Shown here piece after piece: positions 11,938 through 23,005 of a stretch of 64,000 bases of DNA (positions are counted from its first letter, which is position 1; each line of letters opens with the position of its first letter). The translations under genes were made by a program, and so were the position numbers. The DNA comes from Arthrobotrys musiformis (taxonomy: Eukaryota > Ascomycota > Orbiliomycetes > Orbiliales > Orbiliaceae): NCBI GenBank assembly GCA_036971715.1, contig JAVHJL010000011.1:1178001-1242000 (forward strand), in the 5' to 3' direction. The notes under the pieces were generated by a model. That model did not search any database and was not told the DNA's origin. It saw only the letters and a program-made list of their open reading frames with translations.

Positions 11938-13345
11938 CTATCGTAGATCATCTTTTAAAGACTCGGTACACAGACTTACGAATTCGGAGACCCAGTGTTC
12001 CGGAGTCTCCCCGTTTCGCTGGAGGTGTTCCCACGTATACTTCTTCTTATGTCTGATAATGCTTTCGGAGAGAGAATCTAGCATTATTATGCCGGCTGAC
12101 TCTATATCTGGTAGAACCTCTTTGCCCCAGTTTTGTCTGAATTTGTGTTTCCGTCCGAGGTCTTTGTTACTTGCGAGGATATTCTTTAAGAGGTCTGCGG
12201 GACCGAAGAGCGGTGCGCGTCCTGAGAAGCGCTTTAGTGTGGATATAGAAACAGGGCCGAGGTTGAATGTGTGGGATTCTGGGTCTATATCTATTCCCCT
12301 GGATTTTTCGTCTTCCTGATCACGCCAGGGGGATTCGTCGGGTTTGTAGAATAGAACTAGTTCCTCGACGTTTTCGAAGGGGTATTTTGCAAAGTCGAGC
12401 CACCAGGTTGGGGTTGTTGTGCATTTGAGCTCGAGGAATCTGACGCTTTTGGGGACTCTGAGGAAGAAGGATGGGTGGAAGAATATTCCGTTGATTCGGA
12501 GGGAGTGTAAGTTCTCGAGATTATCGAATGCGAGTTGAAGTTTTTCTAGAGAGTCGGAGTGTTCTGTGAGCGGCCAGGTGGATACGTAGTTATCCCGTTC
12601 GCTGGTGAGAGAGATGTTCAGCCGTCTTAGTTTTGGAAGGTCGGTGAGGATTTGTGTGATTTGATTGATTCCTGTTGCTGGATTATACTTGAATGATGAG
12701 TGCCCAAGAGAGAACGAGATGCTTAACCTGGTCACTTTGTCGCCGTGGCCGTCGATGAAACTGAAGGCCTTGGGGATGTCGTAGTCCCTGATTGATACTA
12801 ATAGCGATAGTTGTGGGCAGTCTCCGGAGTCGAAGTATTCTCGTAAAGATACCCATGGTTCCGTGGATACCTTCATCGCATCAGCTACGATCGAGCCATT
12901 AGTATAACCCCTACCCCCATGTTCTGAATAGACGCTTACTCCACTGATTAAACTTCAATACACAATCCCTCGGCCGCAACCGTCGGGACCTGATCAATTC
13001 CCCCAACAGCTCTCGAACCGCATCATTCCCCACGCTGTTCGGGCAAATCCCGAGACCTCGCATGCTCTCCCATTTCTGGTCATACCTCACAGGATCCTCT
13101 GAATTGTTTGTATCGCGTAGCAAGATGAACGAATTCTTTTCTTTGCAGCGACATCTGCTATAGCTGCCTTGCGCCCAGCGGCCTATGCAGCCTATGCTTG
13201 AGCCTAGTTCTTTGTGGGCGATGGGGTAGATTGATTTACAGACGAAGAGGAGGTTGTAGATGTCCTCGCCTGGGAGGTAGGAGAGGATTGAATAGAGGAG
13301 TTCTGCGGAGAGGGTTGCGAGGGTTGGTTGTGGTTCCGAGGGCAT
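11938..13345 (-). CDS. F-box protein, possible leucine-rich-repeat-like C-terminus
   Basis: Two exons, 13345-12940 and 12884-11938 (55-nt intron with branch point ATACTAATG), encode 450 residues. An N-terminal F-box is recognisable: LATLSAELLYSILSYLPGED followed by IYNLLFVCKSIY (about residues 9-42), the Skp1-binding element of SCF ubiquitin ligases. The C-terminal part has irregular leucine-rich strands (LRRLNISL, LHSLRINGIFF, VRFLELKC), typical of fast-evolving fungal F-box families whose substrates are unknown. The open frame extends upstream without an ATG; ATG 13345 has a good context (AAAACC-ATG) and places the F-box at the usual N-terminal position. Confidence 0.75.
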
Positions 13346-16300
13346 GGTTTTGGATTGAGATGTAATTATCTCGAGGACTTCATGCCACTGGAGCTGAGGT
13401 TGATATTGCGGATTCAAAGGTTGAATATACCGCGAGGGGGTGTCAGGTTGTACAATCGATAAAGAAGGTATCAATTGGTTTCGTAAAGTATACGTAAAGT
13501 ATCAATGCAAATATTCGTGGACTAGTTATTACTTTCGTTATATTATGTGCTTAGATTCCAAGATCATATCAATATTCTCCATTCCTTAAGACCCCGCAAT
13601 TCCATTGTCTCTGTACATGTTCTTGAAAAGATAGCCAAACATTGCATTGACGGGAGCGGCCATAGGCCAATTGCAACACGGAATGGATGTGTATGTTGTA
13701 TTTCGCGGATCCTAGCTCAGGATAGAGTCATTCATACATGTAGTGTAGAATGCAATAGTTATGACTCTTAGGCCTCCAGACACGTCAAACAATATAAGCT
13801 TTTCTTGCCGCGGGAATCGTCACGCCTGGTCAGCTGTCATCGAGACTGGAGTAGCTGTAGTATAGCAAATTCCGTGCTTGTGGGAAATATCTAGGTGGCG
13901 CGCGCGCGTGCATGGCTGCCATTGAGTCAACTATGCATGTTTGAGACTTCTATGATCAATAACGAGCTCTTGCTTCCATCGTAATATCAGAGCTCGAGCT
14001 CGAGCTCAAGTTTGGAACGCGCATATGCATATATGCGGTGCAATCAATTGTGATACCTATCATGATGAATTTCAGTTCAGAAAATTTGAAGCTGTTGTTA
14101 TTATTTTTGGAGCATGAGTTTAGAGGTGCTGGCGTGCACATGAACCTGGTTTATTACTTAAATACCATGGTCTGTAACACCATAGTCTGGAGGTCACGTA
14201 ACACCAGCTCTCGGGAGGTTGCGTATCGAGGCAAGCTCTCGCTTCGATTTTCCTAACCTCTATGCCAGGCGTTCCTGAGGCGGACACCCGGACTATGTGG
14301 GTAGCTACGGGCGATGAAGATATCATGATATCACTTGCGATTCGACGGTTCAAAAAAAAAAAAAGAACGGGACTTTGCATTTATCCCTACAGTCTACGTG
14401 GGGGCCTTCATGAAGGAGGCAATTGTAGACTTATTCGAAGGTGCATGTATACCTAAATAAGAGGCACCAGTCCAAAACTAAGTCAGTACTTAGAATTTCA
14501 GTGCCTCAATACCAGGCGTCCAACTTGAATGTGGAGTATTTCAGCAATTATAAAAATTTCGCTGGTGTTCTTGTGTAACGCTGGCGAGTATAGAGACTAG
14601 TAGCTGCGCAGATTAATCATCAGTGCATCGAGTGAATGTAAATTTAGCGAGGCCGGTAACACGTCAAATTGATCTGGAATGTAGGTACGGGGTATCTTTC
14701 GTTTGCAAACTTCAAATTGGGTTCGAGGCTGTTCCATGCTGTGCCATGAAGGGATTTCATGTAGCCTCGCATGCGAAGTATACTAGGGGGCATACGAACT
14801 TTCGCCGAAAGTTTCATTTCTCGTTTCCTGCCTTACAAGGCTGTGGGTTTGGAGGCTATTCTGAAGAGGGAAGTACGCTTAAGTCACGGGTTTCATAGAT
14901 GTTGTATTTTTTTTCGAACAGCTTGTTTTTTTTATATTTTTGATGTAGATCTTTTTGGTGGTTATATTGGAGGTTTATCGTGATTGGAGATACTTTCGTG
15001 GTGTAGGGGAGTGTGTTCTGACAGGGTATTGGAATTCTGCCTAGTCGTGGATCGAATTCTAATCCTGGAATTGGTCGAGCCTTCCTCGGAGCTCATGGTC
15101 ATATGGCTTGAGCTCTTTACACTTGTGAATCCCTCACATCTGTTTTCGTGACGGTAACCTACTCCAGGGACAACAGGCAGCATTTTTTGGGCCTCGAAAC
15201 TTGTGTAACTGCTTGAGTCGAAGACCTACTGGGTTTGATTCAGGCCAGTTGATTATTGTATAGAGAAGAGCCAGCATCGATACGGTTTGATTCGAAGTTG
15301 AGCGTATGCATACTCCCGTCTCTACATTCCGTAGGATGATGATATTGGGGCCCATCGTTTCATCCGATACTAGGGTAGCTCTCTGATAAATCTATAGGCT
15401 CATAGAGTGGCTGAATTTGAGATCAGTCTCGTAAATTTGAGATGGGCATCAACGCCAGGATACCATTTTTACCCCTGCCAACATGCATGATCAATTGAAG
15501 CTACTCCAGGGCTGGTGGCTCCATGCGAACGGACCGTGGTGACCCCAGACTATGGACCGGGCACGGGTACACGTACACGGGTACACCTGTGATCCTACAC
15601 CAACGGTATCCGTTGTAACGATCATATGGACTCGACTTGGCGGATTTGCCAGCCGGAACGTGAGATCCAAGCCTGCATGACAGTCGCTCTTGCCTCTACC
15701 TTCGATAGGCACAGCAGATACCCGCATCTAGGGCATGGATTCTGAACTAGATTCGGCTTTGGATATTGTACGCCTCGTTCTCGGAGTCCCTGTGTATCTA
15801 GCCTCAATTACAGGCGGCCAAGCTGAGTACCACCGGGTATCCAGGAAGATGTGGAAGGCACGGATGAGAATTCCAGCGAACGATTTGAAGGACACCATAA
15901 ACCCAAGGCAATATCCAAAGTGCATACTACGGATAACTGCAGCGAGGCTTATGCGGGAGCATGAGATCGAGGTTCTGAGCTCTTGTCGAAAATCGAGATT
16001 TTCGGTTTATATAACCTTTTCAGTGGAGATTGAGCCAACGTTAGCTAATTAGGATCATCGCAATTGCATTTAGAGCGCCCAACAATAATTAGAGATAACA
16101 TGTAACAGGAGTCGACTTACATTATTTTGTAGTTTCATGCACCTCGTGATCACACCCTATAGCACTTGCGCATTGTATGGACGCGGGTAGCTGCTGGAGA
16201 TCGACTGAAGCTGGTGCATTATGCATTTATAAGATTTATATTTCTCCAGGGAGTTCATTGGAAATGTGATAGAATATTTGAGTAGTATCTGAATCTTGAA

Positions 16301-17488
16301 GCGGAATGTGCATATATACTGTCTTTCAAAGAAAATTTTTTTATTGAGCGCCTATTATTTCAGATATAACCTATTTGATTGGCCATTTTCCGGTTGAAAG
16401 TATCGACATGATGTGGCCGCGAGGCTGTGATAACAGTTAGGCAAAGCCACCCTCATGGATGATCCATTAATTAAATGTGAGCTCACTAAAAAGACCCTAC
16501 GAAACGTGGGTTTGGCCGAATCAATTTTTTCCGAGGTCCGAATTTGGCCACACACACATTCATTAAGCAAACTTATGAAGCTGCCAATATTTCTTGTAAT
16601 AGAGGAAGGACTTGTGATTGTATATTGGGTTTTCTATCACAATTTATAAACAAGAATACAAAAAAACAGTATGGAAAATATGGCCTGATAGAACGGAAGT
16701 AAAACAGGTAGCAAGGAAACGACGGGTATCTGCTGGACGGGAACGAAAGGGATCGCGTGTTCTATAAAATACAAATGTGGAGGGGTATGTGTAATTTATA
16801 GACGTCCGTAGCTCTGTGACATAACGATAGCTGTTGTATGTTGGATTTGGTGTGTTGGAGGGGTTACTTACACCGCCTTCGACTACGACCGAATTAATGC
16901 CAATATTACGATCAGAACGGCACGAGCGTACGTACGCTGCGCCGACATCCCACTTTGAGGAGTTTATGCACCGTTGAACAAACACACCCCTCCAATTCAA
17001 ACCCAACCCCCCCGGCTAGATCCTTTGTATCTCGGTATGTATACGCGCACTTGAACCCGGCTCGACCAGCAGTCTGAAACCTCAGCAGATACAACTTGCA
17101 CGGTATTGAATACCCTGCCTTCCGATATCAAGGCTCCGTGGTCGAGATCTTATTTTCTAATTTGGCACAGCACCTGATCAGAAGGAACTCTGCATCGCTA
17201 TTAAGGACCCCCCAGTCTGTACTCTGTACAACAAAAAACCTAGCCTTCAGCTAGCTCCACTCGATATCAGATTTGTATTGCGAGCCTACTTGGAAAAAGA
17301 AGCAAAAGCAGCTGTTGAAGCTATTCGGGGAATTGGAGCTTAAAAACTAAAAGCAGGTGAGTCCCGTCAGTTTGGCTCTTTGATCACAATTTCTAAACAT
17401 CTCGTTCATACAATCTCACAATCATACCTGGTGACCCATATCCTACTCTGCTTTGTCACACTGTCTACGCATTTTGATATACACAATC
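13346..17488. other. 4.1-kb gene-poor region
   Basis: The second-longest stretch without a recognisable gene. It contains a perfect 18-nt palindrome of alternating GAGCTC units (13990-14007), a GCGCGCGC run (about 13897-13906), an A12 run near 14352, and a short repeat of CGGGTACAC words (about 15556-15585). Open frames of 60-120 codons occur on both strands, but none shows a family motif or splice continuity. A decayed element or long promoter region is possible. The last several hundred bases should include the promoter of the otubain gene. Confidence 0.5.
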
Positions 17489-19612
17489 ATGCATCACACA
17501 ACCGACATGTCTTTTCAGTGTAGTCCATACGCTCCATGTACTTGTCGTTCCTCTCAAGCCCTCTACCCCGTCTTACCTGTCTCGACGTCGTTCGCAGCCC
17601 CACCCCCATATCCCTTCATTTACCGAACCCCAGAAATGTCTCTCCCAATCCCAATCCCAAATCTGGGTCTCTCGTCAAGCATGCCTATCCCAGCTGGGAT
17701 ACCGAATCCAGAACTATCATATCAAACTAACAATTATTCACTACTTCCAGAAGTGTCTGCTGTTGCCCCAAGTTGGTCATATAGATCTATTCCAAGAGTA
17801 GTTCCTTCTGCACTACCTATTCCAAGAATAGTTCCTTCCACACTACCTGTGACTAGTAGTGTTCCATCTTCACTACCATATTCTTCTTTTTCGGGTGTGT
17901 CAGAGATCGCAGCAATCTCTAGTCCCTCTCGGACAGAAAATTCGGAGACTCGAAGTCTAGCCTCTTCTATCACAAGCGCCAACATGGCTGAAGAAGCAAG
18001 CTCTTCTTCATCTGCGATGCAGGAGAAGGCAGACATGAAGACTGCCCAGGAGCTGGCAGACCTGGAGAAATTATCGGCGCAATATGAGCCGGACGTTAAC
18101 GTAAGTTTGATATTCACTATGGCGAAACAGACATATTTTTAAGAGCTTTTATGCATCGCCATGCTGCGAAATATAACACCAATGGCTAACTGGTTACACG
18201 AATCCCGTGTTTTGGGTAACAGGGCCCTCTTGTTGGGGAATTGCAATCAAGCAAGATTCTCGAGGCTGAGTATGCAGGCGCTGACCCTGTCTATGTTCGA
18301 AAGACTGCTGTATGTGCGACCCTAAACCTTCTAGTCTAACAGATTATGCATAAAAAGAAATTCTAACTTTCAATATAGGCTCTTTCGCCGAAATACTCAA
18401 ACTACCGCACTATCAGAGGCGATGGGAACTGTGGGTGGAGAGGTACGTATTTCGAATTACTCATAAGAATATTTACATCACCAGACAATGCTAATATAAG
18501 CTCACAAAAAAACACAGCTCTAGCCTTTGGTTACTTCGAGCTGCTTCTTCGGACTGGGGATGCAAAGGTCATCGAAAAGGAACATGATCGCATCACTTCA
18601 CTATGCAGCTTGCTGGATTCGGTTGGCATGGCCGACTATCTCTACGAAGATTTCGTCGATGAAACAAAGAACCTTCTTAGGACCATCGGCCAGTCTCCTG
18701 CCATCGATAACCCCTACGATGATAAGCCAATCCTGGAGGCCTTCAATAATGCCGATACCAGCAATTCAATTATCACTCACCTCAAGGTAAATACCGATAT
18801 CTTTTGACTAAGCCTGCTTTAGTATCCTTAATGTATTAACGATGATACCGTAGCTCCTTACTTCTGCCTACATGAAGATATACCCTGACGCTTATGTGCC
18901 TTTCCTTGTCGAGCACCCCACTATCGATGACTATCGCAGCGCCCAAATCGAACCATACGGAATCCAAATTGATCACCTTGGCGTCAAGGCTCTCATCGAC
19001 GCCATATTCATTCCCGCCGACCTCAACGTTGAGATCTCCTATCTTGATCGTAGCGATAGCGATGAAGTCAATATCCACAAATTTGAGGATGAATCTACCC
19101 CCGCCTCTGCAAAGAAGGAGGGCCAGGAACAAAGAACCCTCAGAATGTTGTATCGCCCGGGACACTACGACTTGATCTATAAGAACGGAGATTTGGCCCC
19201 TCCAAGCTTACCCATTTCACCCAAAATCGCCTCGAGGGCTTCGCCTGATGTCCGTGTTTCTATGATGTTGGGCCAGGAATACACCCGAAACCCGTTTCGC
19301 TCCCCTTCTTTGGTCCCGGGCATCCCCAACTCGCTCAATGACGTCTGCGGGCGATGTTTCCCAGCTATGCGATCGTATAGGAACCATGACGGCACGGTAA
19401 GTACGATTCAAAGGGCCGAGAAAGAATTGGAAACTGAGGCCGAGGTCGAGCCACCATTGCAAACGAAATTGTTCAGAAACTCACACTACAATACTCGTCA
19501 CTTCCAAAACGACCATTTCCAGCCGGAGATGTGGGGCCCCGATCAAATCGTGACCCCGAAGCCTAGGGTTCGAGGCTTGAAGCGCGCCTTTTGGAAGAAC
19601 TTCAAACATTAA
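17489..19612 (+). CDS. Otubain-type deubiquitinase (peptidase C65) with long terminal extensions
   Basis: Five exons, 17489-18100, 18223-18309, 18379-18442, 18518-18786 and 18854-19612, encode 596 residues. Otubains remove ubiquitin from substrates and can block E2 enzymes. The core runs from about residue 230 to 455: catalytic Asp248 and Cys251 in RGDGNCGWRA, and His448 in GHYDLIYK, the expected OTU triad. Known otubains are about 270-300 residues. Here about 200 Ser/Pro-rich residues precede the core, with a degenerate repeat around IPRVVPSALP/IPRIVPSTLP/VTSSVPSSLP (about 111-140), and about 145 residues follow it. Met166 (ATG 17984, MAEEASSSSS) would give a more usual start. A GTAAGT at about 19396 inside the last exon could be an unused or alternative donor. 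Identity is firm, ends are less sure. Confidence 0.85.
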
Positions 19613-20179
19613 AGCATTACTCTGTCTGTCTGGCGGCTTGTTACGCGGCGCTCTTATCAGTCCCTTTTCGATAAGGACTTCAAGTCCTTCTTACCATAAG
19701 CCTTTTCTTTTGTTCTAGCCGGCGTTTTCTTCGATTTTCTTTCTTTTGTATATTCTTTCGAGAGGCACATACGGGCTAGGCATTCTCATATTTCCTTTTT
19801 ACTGATAGAGGAGGAAGGGGAACGAATCACCTATTCTTTTTAGCATAGAAATCACAAAGGAATTGAGGGCCTCTTCGTCGCCCAAAAAAAGGGAATACAA
19901 TGGTTTGGCTGATTCTACCACATTCCCGAGCGGTCTTTGAAGATAGATTCTAAATTGTAAAGATATTAGGAAGTATTAAGGGCCCACGCGCTAGACAGAT
20001 GGCAAATTTGAATGTTATCAACCGCTCAACGGAAAAATACCCCAATAAAGCACCCTTCAAAGGTATAAAACGGAGCGTAAATAAAAAGACTAACGGCAGG
20101 TGCATGTATTATAAAACTCGCTTTGTTTCGTCATCCCTACTTGCGGATGTAGTATACACAAGGACGGGAAAATGTCCTC
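19613..20179. other. Convergent 3' regions
   Basis: Between the ends of the otubain gene and the small secreted protein gene. T-rich just after the otubain stop (about 19690-19800), compatible with a 3' UTR. No gene seen. Confidence 0.5.
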
Positions 20180-20506
20180 TCAAGGCCCCGAGCTAAGGAA
20201 TAATCCGGCAATGCTTGCGACCGTATCTTTAATCTGACCGATATCTATGATCCCCTTTGTTTTCCAGGCGCTTGTGTTGATGTTATTGCCGTTATTTCCA
20301 CCGTCTATGCGGATGGGATCGATGCCGCCGCCGCCGCCGTTGCTGCGTGTGGTTATTGGGGAACGGATGCAGACTGTAGCTGTGTTAGAGTGTATGGAGG
20401 GATATGGGTGGGCGGACGTACGTTCACCTGCGCAGTAGCGCGTGGGCGCGCATTGTGCTGCGGTGGTTAGGGCCATGAGGGTGATGGTTGTGGAAAGGAT
20501 TTTCAT
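20180..20506 (-). CDS. Small secreted protein, Gly/Asn-rich
   Basis: A 108-residue open frame from ATG 20506. It begins with a clear secretion signal (MKILSTTITLMALTTAAQC, cleavage probably near AQCA-P), followed by a short mature part with two or three cysteines, a GGGGG run, an Asn/Gly stretch (GGNNGNNIN) and a hydrophobic end. I recognise no family. Size, signal peptide and isolation fit effector-like or cell-wall small secreted proteins of fungi, but that is inference only. GTGAACGTACG-like donor sequences inside the frame mean an intron cannot be excluded. A continuing upstream frame lacks an ATG. Confidence 0.5.
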   Translation of the reverse strand: MKILSTTITLMALTTAAQCAPTRYCAGERTSAHPYPSIHSNTATVCIRSPITTRSNGGGGGIDPIRIDGGNNGNNINTSAWKTKGIIDIGQIKDTVASIAGLFLSSGP

Positions 20507-21927
20507 CTTCGAAGCTTCTCTGTTCGTTCCGCGGGTATATCTGTAAGAAGATATTGAGATTTTAAAGACTGGAAGGGTGTCGGGGGCGGGCACAGAATAT
20601 TAAACGGTGTGAAGGGTGCGGGTGTATTGGAGGAGGTGGCTATAGACCAAGGCTAGATGAAGATATTCGAGGAGTTTATATAGGTAACTTTGGGAGAGGT
20701 CTAACTTATGTGAGGACGGTTGGAAACGGGGGGTGCTGGGGTTCTAGACTATTTGCGTTTCATGAATTCACTATGAACTATCGAATTCTTGCATTGTGCA
20801 CGCGGGTGCATGAGTTCTAGGCCTCGTTAACACAATCTCGTACAATTCGATACTTATGGATCGATCTAGTTTTGGGGCTACGTGTTATTATTGTTTGGGA
20901 ACATCAGAGGATGGTGTTACATAGCTATAGGCTTAAGTGAAAAGCTGCAGTTGGGATCTTTTGGCACCGGCGGGGTGGCGAAGGGTTTCTTATAAGGTTT
21001 TCAACTCGGTCAGTACTATACCTGCCGTTTCTCCCTCGATCTTATGTCCTTTATTCACGATGTTTTCTAGCCTACTATCCCGGATCACGGCGTGGCCGTA
21101 TACCATAATCACCGTAAGTTTATAAAACACCCAACCCATAAACGGCAGAACGACAGCCTTGGCTGTACTACCACAGCGCCCCCAAAACCACCCTGGACGC
21201 AGTTCCACAATGCATTGCTACGGCACAGAGGTCTCAAAAGTAAAAGCATTCCGCGGATTACCCTGCTCAAGAATAAGAAAATATGTATCGCTTCAGTCGC
21301 GAGGCTAGACCTTGATTCCTAAAGTTCACTCGACTAACCTGGTTCCAGCTCAAACTACTGACCCGCATCAGTGGATGAATCTTGTATTACGGTGCTACAC
21401 GGGATTACTCGACCAGGGTAGCTGGTTTTGAGGTTTATGCATGCAAGGTTATAATGGTACCACCATTGATCTAGAGAACGAACAGGGTTATCCAAGTTTG
21501 CTTCATTGAGAAAGAACTATTGCACAATTTCGTGTACCGATTTCAGTAGAAGTTATCGACCATAAATCGAACTCCAGAAGCTTGCGCGCGAGTTATATAT
21601 TACTATGCCACAGAAACCCCATCGCAACTTGATCGCTGTTCGGCTGCAGCTATATTTATATGTCATCGCCGCCGTAAGGCCTTAAGCCAATCTCTCACAT
21701 TTGTGATATATATCCCTTGGAAGTTCCAAATCAACGAAGTCACCGCATTAGAAACCAAACCCTCAAAATCCAACAAAGTGGCTGAGTTGCGTAACCACCA
21801 GCCACAGTGGCTAACCCAAACCTCCAAAATCTTTCTTTCGCCAAAACCTCGATCACTTCAACATCACCACCATCAACCCCCACCACCATCACCAAACCCA
21901 CCCCCCTCGACCAAATACCAAAAAACC
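20507..21927. other. Intergenic, no gene seen
   Basis: Promoter sides of two divergent genes. A minus-strand open frame at 20990-21208 has one hydrophobic segment but no ATG and no family resemblance, so it is not called. Confidence 0.5.
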
Positions 21928-22190
21928 ATGGCCCCAAAAAGAGGATCCGGCGCTCCGCCCGCCATCCGCGCCCCACCACAGCGCTCCCAACCCTCAGTCT
22001 TCACACAAACCTACCGCTTCCTCACAAACTCCGAGAACGCAAGCGTCGTCCGCGCCGTCGCCGTCTTTGGCGCCGCCGCAGCGTTCCTACACAGCTCGCT
22101 CGCTGAGAATCTGGTTCCTGCGTATGTTCTTTAACTCATCTATATCTTTGTAAAGGTAGATCGGATAGCTAATTACCGTATAGATTCTAA
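21928..22190 (+). CDS. TOM6: Tom6-like subunit of the mitochondrial outer-membrane translocase
   Basis: Proposed exons 21928-22121 and 22184-22190 (62-nt intron, branch point TAGCTAAT) encode 66 residues ending ENLVPAF. A basic Pro-rich start (MAPKRGSGAPPAIRAPPQRS) leads into LTNSENASVVRAVAVFGAAA and a single C-terminal membrane span. This matches the small tail-anchored Tom6 proteins of filamentous fungi, which stabilise the TOM complex around Tom40. The last coding exon holds only seven bases (A-TTC-TAA). Without splicing the frame would read four more codons after VPA-Y and stop at 22134. The ATG sits in AAAAACC-ATG-G, a strong context. The family call is from memory of the SENASVVR..FGAA pattern and is good but not certain. 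Confidence 0.65.
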
Positions 22191-23005
22191 ACCATCCCAC
22201 TTACGAATCAATGAACGACTACACCCACATCTACACCCTGGCCATACAATGAACCCAGAGCAAGATCCAAAGTCCCTCTAAAAAGCCAGGACCTCGATCT
22301 AAAGATCTATCAAAAATCCTCGAACACATCCTTCGAGATTGACTATCCTAAATTTACGAGCAAAATGAGCGGATGCCTCAAAGTGGTACTCTTTCACCAC
22401 TGCTATTGTACATATATTCCTTTCCCCCCAAAAAAGTCTACACCATTGTAATATAGAACAATCGACCCGGAGAAACATGCGAGATACATGAATCAAAAAG
22501 ACAGACACAAAGGAAGCTTTCCGAACAAAGGCGTATCAATATCAAAAGAAAAGGACTCCGATCTTTTTTTGGGTTTCGAAAAAAAAACTGATAAAATGAA
22601 AAATGACAACATCCAATCTTTTTTTTGTCAAGGAGAGTTAAGAAAGAAAGAAAGAAAGTCGAAGGATATGAATATAAGAATGGACGAAAGGGGGGGTAAG
22701 TGACGGAATCCAAAGGGTGAAACAAGAAAACGCCGATAGTGTGAAGCCCCCCTCCCGAGAAATGCACCAGTTAAGAAACCGCTCCATCGTATTTACACCT
22801 TATAGTTGTACCCTTTCCACTATCCTTCACATACTGCTGCTTAAGAGGATTGAGAACGAAAACAAAGATGAACACCGTGCATGCCCATGAATTACCCCCC
22901 ACAAACAATAAGAAAAAGAAGTGTCCCAATTATGCAAATCCAAATATCCAAAAAACACTCCATTCCCAGAGACCCCCCCCACAAAAAGTAATCCGATATG
23001 TTTTT
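22191..23005. other. Convergent 3' regions
   Basis: Between Tom6 and Nvj2 3' ends. A-rich on the plus strand (22480-22660, 22840-22990), in keeping with 3' UTRs on both sides. The open frames here look spurious. Confidence 0.5.

Noticed and set aside
13990..14007. Perfect GAGCTC-based 18-nt palindrome
   Set aside because: Short, single and isolated; no sign of a binding-site array or element end.
15735..16052. Plus-strand 105-codon frame in the gene-poor region
   Set aside because: ATG-led and of fair composition, but no recognisable motif, no splice continuation and no conserved context; not enough to call.
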